Shown: positions 17,897-27,641 of the stretch, one piece after another
Position numbering within the stretch: position 1 is the stretch's first letter
Layout of the letters: each line of letters begins with the position of its first letter
Assembly: GCF_029953285.1 (NCBI RefSeq)
Contig: NZ_JASAOI010000017.1
Location: 124,001-188,000 of the forward strand
Direction: 5' to 3'
DNA length: 64,000 bases
Origin: Yinghuangia seranimata
GTDB taxonomy: Bacteria > Actinomycetota > Actinomycetes > Streptomycetales > Streptomycetaceae
Made by a program: the position numbers and the translations under genes
The notes under the pieces: generated by a model
The model's input: the letters and a program-made list of their open reading frames with translations, nothing else
Databases searched by the model: none
Told to the model about the DNA's origin: nothing

Positions 17897-18328
17897 TCAG
17901 CCCTCGACCGTGATGCCCATGGAGCGGGCGGTGCCGGCGATGATCTTCTCGGCGGCGTCCAGGTCGTTCGCGTTGAGGTCCGCCATCTTGGTCTCGGCGA
18001 TGCCGCGGACCTGGTCGCGGGTGATCTTGGCGACCTTGGTCTTGTGGGGCTCGCCGGAGCCCTTCTCGACACCGGCGGCCTTGAGGATCAGGCGCGCGGC
18101 CGGCGGCGTCTTCGTGACGAAGGTGAAGGAGCGGTCCTCGTAGACCGAGATCTCCACCGGCACGATGTCGCCACGCTGCGACTCGGTCGCCGCGTTGTAG
18201 GCCTTGCAGAACTCCATGATGTTGACGCCGTGCTGGCCCAGCGCCGGACCGACCGGCGGGGCCGGGGTGGCGGCGCCGGCCTTGATCTGCAGCTTGATGA
18301 TCGCTGCAAGCTTCTTCTTGGGAGGCAT
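17897..18328 (-). CDS. rplK: 50S ribosomal protein L11
   Basis: L11 forms the GTPase-associated centre, the thiostrepton target region. The start at 18328 gives 143 residues beginning [18 protein letters not shown]; the Pro-rich N-terminal thiostrepton-contact segment ([16 protein letters not shown]) is intact. The C-terminal RNA-binding domain includes [20 protein letters not shown]. It lies between nusG and rplA; the hairpin after nusG suggests some independent transcription. Confidence 0.97.
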
Positions 18329-18503
18329 GTTTCCGGGTCCTTCGACGAGATGTACTTCCCTGTCGCCGCTCGGTACGCACGGCTCCGCAGGGAACCGATT
18401 CGAGCGACGTGTGCGCCACGCGGCGCCGCCCCTGAGGGGTGGCACACGCGGCGTGGCGCCCCCACAACGATAACCACCGTTGCGAAGGCGCCATAATCCG
18501 CGT

Positions 18504-18526
18504 CCCCGGCGGGCTCGCCGCCGGGG
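18504..18526 (-). terminator. Hairpin after nusG
   Basis: A perfect 9-bp stem (CCCCGGCGG / CCGCCGGGG, loop GCTCG) lies 13 bases past the nusG stop, a likely partial terminator before rplK. Confidence 0.7.
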
Positions 18527-18538
18527 CTTCGGAAGCCG

Positions 18539-19360
18539 TTAGTTCTTCTGGATCTGGTTGAACGAGAGCTCCACCGGGGTCTCCCGGCCGAAGATCTCCA
18601 CCAGGCCCTTGACCTTCTGCGAGTCCGGGTTGATCTCGTTGATCGTCGCCTGGAGCGTCGCGAACGGGCCGTCGATGACCGTGACCGAGTCGCCGACCTC
18701 GAAGTCGAGGACCTTGACCTCGGCGGGCGCCTTCGTCGAGGTGCCGCCGCCGGCGGCCGCCTGCTCCTCCTCGGGCGCCAGGATCTTGGCGACCTCGTCG
18801 AGGGTGAGCGGGAAGGGCTCGTGGGCGTTGCCGACGAAGCCGGTGACGCCCGGGGTGTTGCGGACCGCGCCCCACGACTCGTTCGTCAGGTCCATGCGGA
18901 CCAGGACGTAGCCGGGGAACTTGTTGCGCTTGACGGTCTTCCGCTGGCTGTTCTTGATCTCGACGACCTCTTCCATCGGCACCTCGACCTGGAAGATGTA
19001 CTCCTCCATGTTGAGGGAGGTCGTGCGGGACTCGAGGTTGGCCTTCACCCGGTTCTCGTAGCCCGCGTACGAGTGGATGACGTACCACTCGCCCGGGGCG
19101 CGGCGCAGCGCCTCGCGGAACTCCTCAAGGGTGTCGACCGGGGCGACCTCCGCGAGCTCGGCGGCGTCGTCCTCGGCAGCCTCGTCCTCGTCCTCTTCCG
19201 CGTCGACGGCCTCTTCGGCGTCGGCGTCGGTGCCCTCGTCGAGGATGTCCGCGTCGGCCGGCTCAGCGGTCTCGGCGCGCTCGGCGGCGTCCTCCGCCTG
19301 CTCCGACAGGGACCCCGTCTCCTCGACGGCCTCGTCGGGGAACAGGTTCGGGTCTGACAC
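18539..19360 (-). CDS. nusG: Transcription termination/antitermination factor NusG
   Basis: NusG links RNA polymerase to Rho or the ribosome. The GTG at 19360 gives 273 residues. The first 85 or so are a highly acidic extension (many Asp/Glu/Ala), characteristic of actinobacterial NusG. Then comes the NGN domain ([29 protein letters not shown]) and a C-terminal KOW domain ([19 protein letters not shown], ending LSFNQIQKN). A longer upstream reading is rejected because the ribosome-site-like AGGAAG and family start agree with this GTG. It follows secE in the conserved secE-nusG-rplK order. Confidence 0.96.
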   Translation of the reverse strand: MSDPNLFPDEAVEETGSLSEQAEDAAERAETAEPADADILDEGTDADAEEAVDAEEDEDEAAEDDAAELAEVAPVDTLEEFREALRRAPGEWYVIHSYAGYENRVKANLESRTTSLNMEEYIFQVEVPMEEVVEIKNSQRKTVKRNKFPGYVLVRMDLTNESWGAVRNTPGVTGFVGNAHEPFPLTLDEVAKILAPEEEQAAAGGGTSTKAPAEVKVLDFEVGDSVTVIDGPFATLQATINEINPDSQKVKGLVEIFGRETPVELSFNQIQKN

Positions 19361-19488
19361 GGTGGCTGCTTCTTCCTGGTGGGGATCAATCGAGGGGGCC
19401 CGGCTCGGCGGCATCGCCTCCGGGCACCGCGCTACCGCGGAGCCCAGGGCCGTGCCCTACGCACCACAGTAGCCGGACGGCCGTCGGA

Positions 19489-19815
19489 TCAGCCGAAGAC
19501 TTCGAGCGCGGCGCGCGCGAACCCGAGGTCGAGCGTGTACACGATGCCGATGATGATCAGACAGAACACGATCACGACGGTGGTGTACGTGACGAGCTCG
19601 TTGCGGGTGGGCCAGACGACCTTGCGCAGCTCGGCGATGATCTGCCGGTAGAAGACCGCGAGGCGCGCGAAGACCGACTTCTTCTTCGGCTCCGGCTTCT
19701 CCGCCGCGGCCCGGCGCCCCTTGCGGTCCTTGCCGCCAGGCGGGGTCTCGTCCACGCCGAGGTCGTCCGAGCTCTCGTGCTCGGGCGTGGCCGTGGAGCC
19801 GTGGGCCTCCGTCAC
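19489..19815 (-). CDS. secE: Preprotein translocase subunit SecE
   Basis: SecE clamps the SecY channel. The 108-residue protein has a charged N-terminal tail, the conserved amphipathic cytoplasmic helix (FYRQIIAELRKVVWPTRNEL, about 56-75) and one C-terminal membrane segment (about 78-98). A single membrane span is usual outside the enterobacteria. It lies directly downstream of tRNA-Trp and upstream of nusG. Confidence 0.96.
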   Translation of the reverse strand: MTEAHGSTATPEHESSDDLGVDETPPGGKDRKGRRAAAEKPEPKKKSVFARLAVFYRQIIAELRKVVWPTRNELVTYTTVVIVFCLIIIGIVYTLDLGFARAALEVFG

Positions 19816-19936
19816 TCGTCCTCACCTGGATCCGGTCTGACTGGATCACCGACGGTGTCGTCGGCGCTGATTTCTGGCGCTGACTGCATATGCGCGCCCC
19901 GGGCGATCGTCGATGCGATCCCGGGACGGCACATCG

Positions 19937-20009
19937 CAGGGCACGAGGGACTTGAACCCCCAACCCCCGGTTTTGGAGACCGGTGCTCTGCCAATTGAGC
20001 TAGTGCCCT
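19937..20009 (-). tRNA. tRNA-Trp (CCA anticodon)
   Basis: A complete 73-nt cloverleaf: acceptor AGGGCAC pairs with GTGCCCT, the anticodon loop is CTCCAAA with anticodon CCA, and the T-loop is GGTTCAAGTCC-like. The terminal CCA is not encoded. It lies directly upstream of secE, the standard streptomycete arrangement. Confidence 0.96.
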
Positions 20010-20192
20010 TCGGTGGTCCCCAACCTAGCTGAAGCACGGCCCGGTAACCATGGGGTTTCCGGGCGCGACGACAGCGAGGTGTGATCCGCCAGAGGATGAG
20101 TGTACGGGTTGAGGTGCCCGAGGTCGAACCCGTCGTCTCGGATCGTAAATCCGGTGTGCCCGCGTGCGGGGGCCAGTGGGACGATGGGCGGC

Positions 20193-21443
<1,251 letters not shown>

Positions 21444-21472
21444 CCGTTCGGCGCAGTCGCCCGAGGAGTCCG

Positions 21473-21514
21473 GCGCCGGGCCCCAACAGGGTTAAGTAGG
21501 TGCCCGGCGCTTTT
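21473..21514 (+). terminator. Intrinsic terminator after the aminotransferase gene
   Basis: A perfect 9-bp stem (GCGCCGGGC / GCCCGGCGC, arms 21473-21481 and 21502-21510) is followed by TTTT. It lies 30 bases past the stop codon. Confidence 0.85.
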
Positions 21515-21574
21515 CGCTGTCATCCGGTAGAGGCAAACCACGCGGACTCCACCCGTTCGGCCGCCGGGTCGGCC

Positions 21575-22621
21575 ATGATCGGGGAGATGGATCACCCCGA
21601 TCGCCCCGCGCGCGACGTCAGCGCCCTGCCGAAGGCCCATCTGCACCTGCACTTCACCGGCTCCATGCGAACGTCGACGCTGCTGGAGCTCGCCGACCGG
21701 TACCGCGTCCAGTTGCCCGGCGCGCTCACGTCGGGCACTCCCCCGCGGCTGCGCGCGACCGACGAACGCGGGTGGTTCCGGTTCCAGCGGCTGTACGACA
21801 TCGCCCGATCGTGTGTGCGCGGCGAGGACGACGTGTACCGGCTGGTGCGGGAAGCCGCCGAGGACGACCTCGCGGAAGGGTCGCGGTGGCTGGAGATCCA
21901 GGTCGACCCGACCTCGTACGCGCCGCGGCTCGGCGGACTGTCGCCTGCGGTCGAGGTCGTCCTCGGCGCCGCGGAGGAGGCCGAGCGCGCCACCGGCGTC
22001 GGCATCGCGGTGGTGATCGCGGCGAACCGCACCAAGCACCAGCTGGAGGCGCGCACGCTGGCGCGGCTGGCGTCGCGGTACGCGGGGCGCGGGCGGATCG
22101 TCGGGTTCGGGCTGTCCAACGACGAGCGGCGCGGGCGGGCGCTGGACTTCGAGAAGGCGTTCTCGATCGCGCGCCGGTCGGGGCTGTTCGCGAACCCGCA
22201 CGGCGGCGAGCTGGACGGGCCGCGCAGCGTCCGCGAGTGCGTCGACGTGCTGGGCGCCAAGCGGCTCGGGCACGGCGTGCGTGCGGCGGAGGACCCGGTG
22301 CTGATGGCTGAGCTGGCGCGGCGCGGTGTGGTGTGCGAGGTGTGCCCGGCGTCGAACGTCGCGCTCGGGGTGTACGACAAGCCGGCCGACGTTCCGCTGC
22401 GGAAGCTGTTCGACGCGGGCGTGCCGATCGCGCTGGGCGCGGACGACCCGCTGCTGTTCGGGTCGCGGCTCACCGAGCAGTACCGCATCGCGCGCGCCGA
22501 CCACGCCTTCACGGACGAGGAACTGGCCCAGCTGGCACGGCAGTCGATCCGCGGTTCCGTCGCGCCCGACGCGGTGCGGGACCGGCTGCTGGCCGGTGTG
22601 GACGCGTGGCTGGCCGGCTGA
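21575..22621 (+). CDS. add: Adenosine deaminase
   Basis: Hydrolyses adenosine/deoxyadenosine to inosine in purine salvage. About 348 residues; starts at 21575 or 21587 (both ATG) are equally possible. Zinc and catalytic motifs are present: HLHLHFTGSM (two zinc His), NPHGGELDG (His/catalytic Glu region), KRLGHGV (catalytic His) and LGADDPLLF (Asp pair). The internal in-frame Arg/Gly content is that of normal high-GC genes. It is convergent with the MFS gene, separated by a strong bidirectional terminator. Confidence 0.92.
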   Translation: MIGEMDHPDRPARDVSALPKAHLHLHFTGSMRTSTLLELADRYRVQLPGALTSGTPPRLRATDERGWFRFQRLYDIARSCVRGEDDVYRLVREAAEDDLAEGSRWLEIQVDPTSYAPRLGGLSPAVEVVLGAAEEAERATGVGIAVVIAANRTKHQLEARTLARLASRYAGRGRIVGFGLSNDERRGRALDFEKAFSIARRSGLFANPHGGELDGPRSVRECVDVLGAKRLGHGVRAAEDPVLMAELARRGVVCEVCPASNVALGVYDKPADVPLRKLFDAGVPIALGADDPLLFGSRLTEQYRIARADHAFTDEELAQLARQSIRGSVAPDAVRDRLLAGVDAWLAG

Positions 22622-22646
22622 GCGGCCGGCCGTACCGACACATGAC

Positions 22647-22689
22647 GACGCCCCGGCCGGGTTCCGTGGTGGAACCCGGCCGCGGCGTC
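22647..22689. terminator. Bidirectional terminator between add and MFS genes
   Basis: A 12-bp perfect stem (22654-22665 with 22671-22682, loop GTGGT) extends past one mismatch by six outer pairs (GACGCC / GGCGTC). It lies between convergent genes. Confidence 0.85.
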
Positions 22690-22709
22690 CGGTGTGGTGG
22701 TCGGGGTGG

Positions 22710-24176
22710 TCAGGCCGCGACGCCGACCTTCTCCGGAGCGGCGGCGGTAACGGTCTCGGTGTCCGCGGACTTCGCGACGGTCCTGCCGAGGCCCCGCGGG
22801 ATCAGGGCGGCGGTGACCGCGCCGACCATGGCGATCGCGGCGCCGACCCACAGGGCGGGGACCAGGCCGTCGACGAAGTCCTGGCCGGAGGCGTAGCCGC
22901 CGTTCGAGGAGAACACCGAGGCGAGGACCGCGACACCGAACACGCCGCCCAGCTCGCGCATCGCGTTGTTGGTACCGGAGGCGACGCCGTGCAGCTCCTG
23001 CCGGACGATCGACATCATCAGGCTGGCGGTCGGGATGAAGTACAGCGACATCCCGATGCCGCACAGCAGCAGCGCGGGGATCTGCGCGGCGTACGAGACG
23101 TCGGTCGAGGCGATCGCGGCGAACCAGGCGAGGCCCGCGGCGGACATCGCCATGCCGGTGACGACGAGCGGGCGTCCGCCGATCTTCGCGGCGAGCGGGC
23201 CGGCGAGCGGCGCGATCAGGACCGGCATCGCCGTCCACGGGAGGATGCGCAGGCCCGCGCCGAGCGGCGAGAAGCCCTGGACGCCCTGGAAGTACTGGGT
23301 GAGCAGGAAGATCGAGCCGAAGACGCCGGCGAACATCAGCAGGCCGGAGAAGGTGAGCGCGGTGAAGCCGCGGTCACGGAACATCGTCAGCGGAAGCATC
23401 GGCTGCTCGGTGCGGCTCTCCCAGACGACGAACGCGGCGAGGAGCGCGACGCCCGCGGCGATCGAGCCGACGATCTGGGCGCTGCCCCAGCCGGCCTCCT
23501 GGCCGCGGACCAGGCCGAAGACGACGCCGAGCATGCCGAGGCTGACCAGGGTGGTGCCGACCAGGTCGAGGCGGCTGTTGGGGCCGTAGCTCTCCTCGAC
23601 CTTGAGGCGGGTCAGCGGGACGAGGACCAGGCCGATCGGGACGTTCAGCAGGAAGATCCACTGCCACGAGCCGCTGTCCACGATGGCGCCGCCGACCAAC
23701 GGGCCGAGGGCGACCGCGAGGCCGTTGACGCCGCCCCACAGGCCGAGCGCGAGCGGGCGCTTCTCGGGCGACACGGCGCGGGTGAGGATCGTGAGGCTGA
23801 GCGGGAGGATCGCCGCGGCGCCGGCGCCCTGGATGGCGCGGGCGGCGATCAGCGTGCCGGTGTTCGGCGCTATGGCGGCGAGCGCGGAGGCGACGGTGAA
23901 GATCGCGATGCCGGACGCGAAGACCTTGCGGCGGCCGAAGCGGTCGCCGAGCGCGGCGCCGAGCATGAGCAGGACGGCGAAGCTCAGCGTGTAGCCGTTG
24001 ACCGTCCACTCGAGCTCGGAGATGTCGGCGCCGAGGTCCTCCTTGATGGACGGCAGCGCGGTGGTCACGACGAGGTTGTCGAGTCCGGCCATGAACAGCG
24101 CGAAGCTGCTGGCGAGGAAGGTCCACAGGGCGGTCCGGGGACCGGGGCGGGCCGCGGTGGGCTGGGTGGTGCTCAT
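22710..24176 (-). CDS. MFS drug efflux transporter, DHA2 family (14 TMS)
   Basis: A proton-coupled multidrug exporter of the EmrB/QacA type in the cytoplasmic membrane. Roughly 488 residues with about 14 hydrophobic segments. Typical motifs are ALFMAGLDNLVVTTALPSIKEDL in TM1 (motif D1), motif A (GAALGDRFGRRKV), motif C (GLWGGVNGLAVALGPLVGGAI), and QWIFLLNVPIG. An earlier ATG at 24188 sits directly on the GAGGGG sequence, so the ATG at 24176 is preferred. The TetR-type gene just upstream on the same strand, with palindromes in the spacer, is the likely regulator. The substrate cannot be inferred. Confidence 0.9.
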   Translation of the reverse strand: MSTTQPTAARPGPRTALWTFLASSFALFMAGLDNLVVTTALPSIKEDLGADISELEWTVNGYTLSFAVLLMLGAALGDRFGRRKVFASGIAIFTVASALAAIAPNTGTLIAARAIQGAGAAAILPLSLTILTRAVSPEKRPLALGLWGGVNGLAVALGPLVGGAIVDSGSWQWIFLLNVPIGLVLVPLTRLKVEESYGPNSRLDLVGTTLVSLGMLGVVFGLVRGQEAGWGSAQIVGSIAAGVALLAAFVVWESRTEQPMLPLTMFRDRGFTALTFSGLLMFAGVFGSIFLLTQYFQGVQGFSPLGAGLRILPWTAMPVLIAPLAGPLAAKIGGRPLVVTGMAMSAAGLAWFAAIASTDVSYAAQIPALLLCGIGMSLYFIPTASLMMSIVRQELHGVASGTNNAMRELGGVFGVAVLASVFSSNGGYASGQDFVDGLVPALWVGAAIAMVGAVTAALIPRGLGRTVAKSADTETVTAAAPEKVGVAA

Positions 24177-24205
24177 GGCGGGTGACATCCCCTCGGAGGC
24201 GATGG

Positions 24206-24225
24206 AAGTTATCGATGACTAACTT
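24206..24225. promoter_or_regulatory. Putative TetR operator 1 (MFS promoter)
   Basis: AAGTTA(8 nt)TAACTT forms a perfect 6-bp dyad in an AT-rich island 30 bases before the MFS gene. Similar TTAGT/ACTAA and AGTAA/TTACT dyads lie at 24238-24255 and 24960-24973. Confidence 0.6.
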
Positions 24226-24237
24226 TTGACCACAGAT

Positions 24238-24255
24238 TTAGTTATTGGTCACTAA
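24238..24255. promoter_or_regulatory. Putative TetR operator 2 (MFS promoter)
   Basis: TTAGT(8 nt)ACTAA is an inverted repeat with the same spacing as operator 1, twelve bases away. Together they cover the probable MFS promoter. Confidence 0.55.
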
Positions 24256-24322
24256 GTTTGCGGGGCGGAGGAGTCCCCTGGCGCGGTACAGGCAGGTCCC
24301 GCGGCGGTGCGGTCGGCGTGGC

Positions 24323-24955
24323 TCAGCCGGCGTCGGCGGCCTTGGCGGCCGCGGCCGCCTCGGCCTCGCGGCAGTAGTCGCAGTGCACGACGTCGCCTTG
24401 CTCGTCGTAGGTTTCCTCGAAGTAGATCTGCTTCGGCAGGTCGAGCGCGGCGATCACGTTGCAGAGCATGCCGCGGGCGAAGAAGTTGGTCAGCTCCTCG
24501 CCGGTGATGCCGGTGCGGACCCGGACCAGCTCGTCGAGCTTGGACCAGCAGGCGCGGATGTCGGCCTGCAGATCCGGGTCCATCCCCGCGACGTACGCCT
24601 GCATCTGCATCCGCAGCAGGGTCGGCTCGCGGTCGAGCAGCTCCTGGTAGGCGTGCCCCATCGCGTGCGTCGCCGCGATGCCGTCCAGACCCTCGGTGGC
24701 CTGGTCGAACGTGACGACGACCCGACGGAAGCACTCCTCCACGGCGGCGAGGAACAGCTGCCGCTTGTCGTCGAAGAGCCGGAACAGGTACGGCTGCGAG
24801 ACGCCGATGCGCTTGGCGATCGCGGCCGTCGAGGTGCCGTTGTAACCGCCCACGGAGAACTCCTCGACCGCCGCGCGCACGGCGGCGGTGCGGCGCTCGT
24901 CGGCGCTCATCCGGACCGTGCCCGCGTTGTGCGGGGCGTTCTTCGTCGCTGTCAT
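24323..24955 (-). CDS. TetR-family transcriptional repressor
   Basis: A 210-residue one-component repressor. The N-terminal helix-turn-helix reads TSTAAIAKRIGVSQPYLFRLF with the usual YxLFxDK-like continuation (FDDKRQLFLAAV). The C-terminal ligand/dimer domain is divergent, and an HCDYC pair lies near the end, possibly a metal or redox site. The start at 24955 is chosen because it abuts the AGTAA/TTACT palindrome upstream; a later ATG at 24910 is also possible. It very probably represses itself and the downstream MFS exporter. Confidence 0.85.
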   Translation of the reverse strand: MTATKNAPHNAGTVRMSADERRTAAVRAAVEEFSVGGYNGTSTAAIAKRIGVSQPYLFRLFDDKRQLFLAAVEECFRRVVVTFDQATEGLDGIAATHAMGHAYQELLDREPTLLRMQMQAYVAGMDPDLQADIRACWSKLDELVRVRTGITGEELTNFFARGMLCNVIAALDLPKQIYFEETYDEQGDVVHCDYCREAEAAAAAKAADAG

Positions 24956-24959
24956 GAGT

Positions 24960-24973
24960 AGTAAGTTATTACT
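24960..24973. promoter_or_regulatory. Putative TetR autoregulatory operator
   Basis: AGTAAGTTATTACT, a perfect 5-bp dyad with a GTTA spacer, lies 5 bases before the TetR start. A binding site here would block the gene's own promoter. Confidence 0.6.
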
Positions 24974-25000
24974 CAATAACCAGCGTGTCAACAGCCCCGG

Positions 25001-26074
25001 TCAGAGCTCCGCGCCGACGAACACCGGCTCGTTGACCAGCTCGACGCCGAACGCCTCGCGGACCCCGTCGCGCACCTCGCGGGCCAGCGCGAGCAGGTCC
25101 TCGGTCTTGGCGCCGCCGCGGTTCGTCAGGGCCAGCGTGTGCTTCGTCGAGATGCGGGCCGGGCCGGTGCCGTGGCCCTTCGCGAAGCCGGCGCGCTCGA
25201 TGAGCCAGGCCGCCGAGGTCTTCGCGTGCCCCTCCCCCGCCGGGTAGCGGGGGGCCGCCGCGTCGGCACCGAGGCGGTCCGCGACACGCTGCTCCAGCGC
25301 GGCGAACTCCGCGTCGGTGAGGACCGGGTTGGTGAAGAACGAGCCCGCGCTCCACGTGTCGTGGTCGGCCTCGTCGAGCACCATGCCCTTGCCGCGGCGC
25401 AGCCCGAGGACGGTCTCGCGCGCGGTCGCCAGCGGGACGCGCCCGCCCGGCTCGACGCCGAGCACCCGGGCCACCTCGGCGTACCGCACGGGCGCCGACA
25501 GGCCGCCCTCGTCGCGCAGCTGGAAGTGGACGCGGAGCACGACGAAGCGGCCCGCATCGGCCGGGTCCGCGGGGGTCTTGAACATGCTGTCGCGGTACGA
25601 GAACCCGCACTCCGACGCGTCCAGCATGTCCATGCGGCCGGTCTTGCGGTCGTACACCTCGACGAGGGAGATCGTCTCGGCGACCTCCTGGCCGTACGCG
25701 CCCACGTTCTGGATCGGCGTCGCGCCGGTGCTGCCCGGGACCCCGGACAGGAACTCGACGCCCGCCAGGCCCGCGTCGACGGCCGTCTCGACCAGGTGGT
25801 CCCAGCGCACGCCCGCGTCCGAGCTGAGCAGGCCGCTCGGGCTCAGCGTGTGGCCCTTCGTGGCGACGCGCACGACGATGCCGTCGAACCCCTCGTCCCC
25901 GATGACCAGGTTGCTGCCGCCGCCGATCAGCAGCAGCGGCGTGCCGTGGTCGTCGGCGTCGCGGACGACCGCGACCAGTTCGGCGGTGGTGGTGGCCTCG
26001 TAGAGGCGCCGCGCCGGTCCACCGAGGCGGAGCGTGGTCAGCGGGGCGAGGGGGGAGTCGGCGAGATGCTGCAC
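25001..26074 (-). CDS. murB: UDP-N-acetylenolpyruvoylglucosamine reductase
   Basis: MurB uses FAD and NADPH to make UDP-N-acetylmuramate for peptidoglycan. The 357-residue sequence shows the FAD-binding segment LLIGGGSNLVIGDEGFDG, GVEFLSGVPGSTGATPIQNVGAYGQ, the active-site Arg in GFSYRDSMFK, the catalytic Ser in AGSFFTNPV and the terminal Glu in VNEPVFVGAEL. It belongs to the longer (type I-like) MurB group. It follows the HadAB-like pair on the same strand, separated by an 8-bp hairpin. Confidence 0.96.
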   Translation of the reverse strand: MQHLADSPLAPLTTLRLGGPARRLYEATTTAELVAVVRDADDHGTPLLLIGGGSNLVIGDEGFDGIVVRVATKGHTLSPSGLLSSDAGVRWDHLVETAVDAGLAGVEFLSGVPGSTGATPIQNVGAYGQEVAETISLVEVYDRKTGRMDMLDASECGFSYRDSMFKTPADPADAGRFVVLRVHFQLRDEGGLSAPVRYAEVARVLGVEPGGRVPLATARETVLGLRRGKGMVLDEADHDTWSAGSFFTNPVLTDAEFAALEQRVADRLGADAAAPRYPAGEGHAKTSAAWLIERAGFAKGHGTGPARISTKHTLALTNRGGAKTEDLLALAREVRDGVREAFGVELVNEPVFVGAEL

Positions 26075-26096
26075 CCGAACAGGGTACGGGCAGCCA

Positions 26097-26117
26097 CGCC
26101 ACGGACAGGCCGTGGCG
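26097..26117 (-). terminator. Short hairpin between MaoC gene and murB
   Basis: CGCCACGG / CCGTGGCG, a perfect 8-bp stem with an ACAGG loop, 7 bases after the MaoC stop. Partial termination is plausible. Confidence 0.6.
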
Positions 26118-26123
26118 CGGGCG

Positions 26124-26549
26124 TTACGCCAGCTGGACCACCGCGCGCGGCACGCCCAGCACCTTGCCCGCGTCGCTCGTCACGGTCAGGTCGACACGCA
26201 CCCGGCGGTCGTCCAGCTTCTGCGCGACCTTCCCGGTCACCTCGACGACGGCGCCCTCGGGGTCGGGAACGACCACCGGACGGGTGAACTTCACGCTGTA
26301 CTCGACCACCGCGGCCGGGTCCTCGACCCAGTCGGTCACCACGCGGACCGCCTCGGCCATCGTGTACATGCCGTGCGCGATGACGTCGGGCAGGCCGACC
26401 TCGGTCGCGAACCGCTGGTTCCAGTGGATCGGGTTGAAGTCACCGGACGCGCCCGCGTACCGGACCAGGTTCTCGCGCTTGACCGGGAAGGTCTGCGCGG
26501 GCAGCTCGGTGCCGACCTCGACGTCGTCGTAGCTGATGCTCGCGGCCAT
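26124..26549 (-). CDS. MaoC-family dehydratase, HadB-like
   Basis: A 141-residue single hot-dog protein. The catalytic MaoC motif is clear: YAGASGDFNPIHWNQRFATE with Asp and His, followed by GLPDVIAHGMYTM. In mycobacteria HadB pairs with HadA or HadC as 3-hydroxyacyl-ACP dehydratase of FAS II. Here it starts four bases after the preceding hot-dog gene (26553-27014), supporting a heterodimer. Whether its substrate is an acyl-ACP or another enoyl/hydroxyacyl thioester is inferred. Confidence 0.88.
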   Translation of the reverse strand: MAASISYDDVEVGTELPAQTFPVKRENLVRYAGASGDFNPIHWNQRFATEVGLPDVIAHGMYTMAEAVRVVTDWVEDPAAVVEYSVKFTRPVVVPDPEGAVVEVTGKVAQKLDDRRVRVDLTVTSDAGKVLGVPRAVVQLA

Positions 26550-26552
26550 CGG

Positions 26553-27014
26553 TCAGGCCTCCCCTTCCGCCGCGGTGCCGCGGGCTGCGAGTGTCGAGTG
26601 CGCGGTGACGACGTGCTCGCCGTCCTCCGTCGCGATGTCCGCGCGGGTGGTGATGATGTCGTTGCCGGCCATCGACTTGATGTTCTCGACGGTGACCACG
26701 GCCACAAGGCGGTCGCCGGCGCGCACCGGGCGGGCGTACGCGAACCGCTGGTCGGCGTGCACGACGCGCGAGTAGTCCAGGCCCAGTTCGGGGTCCATGA
26801 CGATCTGCTCGGCGGCCGTCATCGACACGACGATCGGGAAGGTCACCGGGGCGATCACGTCCGGGTGGCCGAGCTTCCGCGCGGCCTCGGGGTCGCGGTA
26901 CGCCGGGTTGGCGTCGCCGATGGCGTCCGCGAACTCGCGGATCTTCTCGCGACCCACCTCGTACGGCGCGGTGGGCGGGTAGGTCCGCCCGATGAACTTG
27001 GGGTCCAGCGGCAT
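26553..27014 (-). CDS. MaoC-like N-terminal hot-dog dehydratase, HadA/HadC-like
   Basis: A 153-residue hot-dog protein starting MPLDPKFIGRTYPPTAPYEVG, with the substrate-side segment EFADAIGDANPAYRDPEAAR and a PVTFPIVVSM stretch as in FAS1-type dehydratase domains. The start at 27014 has GAGGAGG ten bases upstream. It forms an operon with the HadB-like gene and lies next to rpmG, the order seen in many Actinobacteria. This subunit usually binds the acyl chain while its partner supplies the catalytic Asp/His. Confidence 0.87.
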   Translation of the reverse strand: MPLDPKFIGRTYPPTAPYEVGREKIREFADAIGDANPAYRDPEAARKLGHPDVIAPVTFPIVVSMTAAEQIVMDPELGLDYSRVVHADQRFAYARPVRAGDRLVAVVTVENIKSMAGNDIITTRADIATEDGEHVVTAHSTLAARGTAAEGEA

Positions 27015-27049
27015 TCTCGGGTCGCCTCCTCGGGCGTCGGACAAAACGC

Positions 27050-27085
27050 CGACGAGGCCACCCCCGTGCAGGGGTGGCCTCGTCG
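27050..27085 (-). terminator. Terminator after rpmG
   Basis: A perfect 15-bp stem (27050-27064 with 27071-27085, loop CGTGCA) is followed on the minus strand by GCGTTTTG, 24 bases past the rpmG stop. Confidence 0.9.
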
Positions 27086-27109
27086 AAAGTGTGGGATCCG
27101 CGACCGGGG

Positions 27110-27274
27110 TCAGCGGGTCTCGCGGTGCGCCGTGTGGGCGTTGCAACGCGGGCAGTGCTTCTTCATCTCAAGACGGTCCGGGTCGTTACGCCGGTTCTTC
27201 TTGGTGATGTAGTTCCGCTCCTTGCACTCCACACAGGCAAGCGTGATCTTCGGGCGGACATCTGTGGCAGCCAC
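27110..27274 (-). CDS. rpmG: 50S ribosomal protein L33, zinc-binding form
   Basis: A 54-residue L33 read from a GTG at 27274, with AGGAAGG eight bases before it. Translation starts [20 protein letters not shown] and ends [14 protein letters not shown]. Two CxxC pairs (CVEC, CPRC) make a zinc ribbon, so this is the C-plus paralogue; Streptomyces often keep a zinc-free copy elsewhere, induced by zinc limitation. It follows tRNA-Met on the same strand and has a strong terminator. Confidence 0.95.
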   Translation of the reverse strand: MAATDVRPKITLACVECKERNYITKKNRRNDPDRLEMKKHCPRCNAHTAHRETR

Positions 27275-27355
27275 GGGAGCGCCTTCCTGACAGTCGTGGA
27301 CGTGATTTCAGCAAAAGCAGCCGACCTGGGGTTCCCCCCACATCGGCTCCTTGGG

Positions 27356-27428
27356 TAGCGGCGACCGGACTTGAACCGGTGACACAGCGATTATGAGCCG
27401 CTTGCTCTACCGACTGAGCTACGCCGCC
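27356..27428 (-). tRNA. tRNA-Met (elongator, CAT anticodon)
   Basis: A 73-nt cloverleaf. Acceptor GGCGGCG pairs with CGCCGCT (one G-U), the loop CTCATAA holds anticodon CAT, and the T-arm is CCGGTTCAAGTCCGG. The first base pair is not the C:A mismatch of initiator tRNA, so it is elongator type. Confidence 0.94.
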
Positions 27429-27433
27429 TCGAC

Positions 27434-27466
27434 GAAGACCCCCGCCCGCGATCGGGCGGGGTCTTC
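27434..27466 (-). terminator. Hairpin between tRNA-Thr and tRNA-Met
   Basis: GAAGACC and a C/G run pair with GGTCTTC across a short CGAT loop, a 14-bp stem with one bulged base. It separates the two tRNA genes and may terminate or aid processing. Confidence 0.65.
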
Positions 27467-27474
27467 CTCGTCAG

Positions 27475-27547
27475 AGCCCCAATACGGAATCGAACCGTAG
27501 ACCTTCTCCTTACCATGGAGACGCTCTGCCGACTGAGCTATTGGGGC
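27475..27547 (-). tRNA. tRNA-Thr (GGT anticodon)
   Basis: A 73-nt cloverleaf. Acceptor GCCCCAA pairs with TTGGGGC, the anticodon loop is ATGGTAA with anticodon GGT, and the T-arm is TACGGTTCGATTCCGTA. The MoxR-type operon starts about 95 bases beyond its 5' end. Confidence 0.95.
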
Positions 27548-27641
27548 GAGCAGGTGAAACCATACACGGCTCATGCCCCGCATCGGAAATCGGTTGTCCG
27601 GGCGGTGTCGCGGCGGGTCTTCGGCGGACCTCCGGGCCGGG

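Noticed and set aside
27359-27547. Possible CRISPR or integrated-element boundary at the tRNA-Met/Thr pair
   Set aside because: Both tRNAs are complete, no partial tRNA copy or integrase is visible nearby, and no spaced direct repeats of CRISPR type occur in the window.
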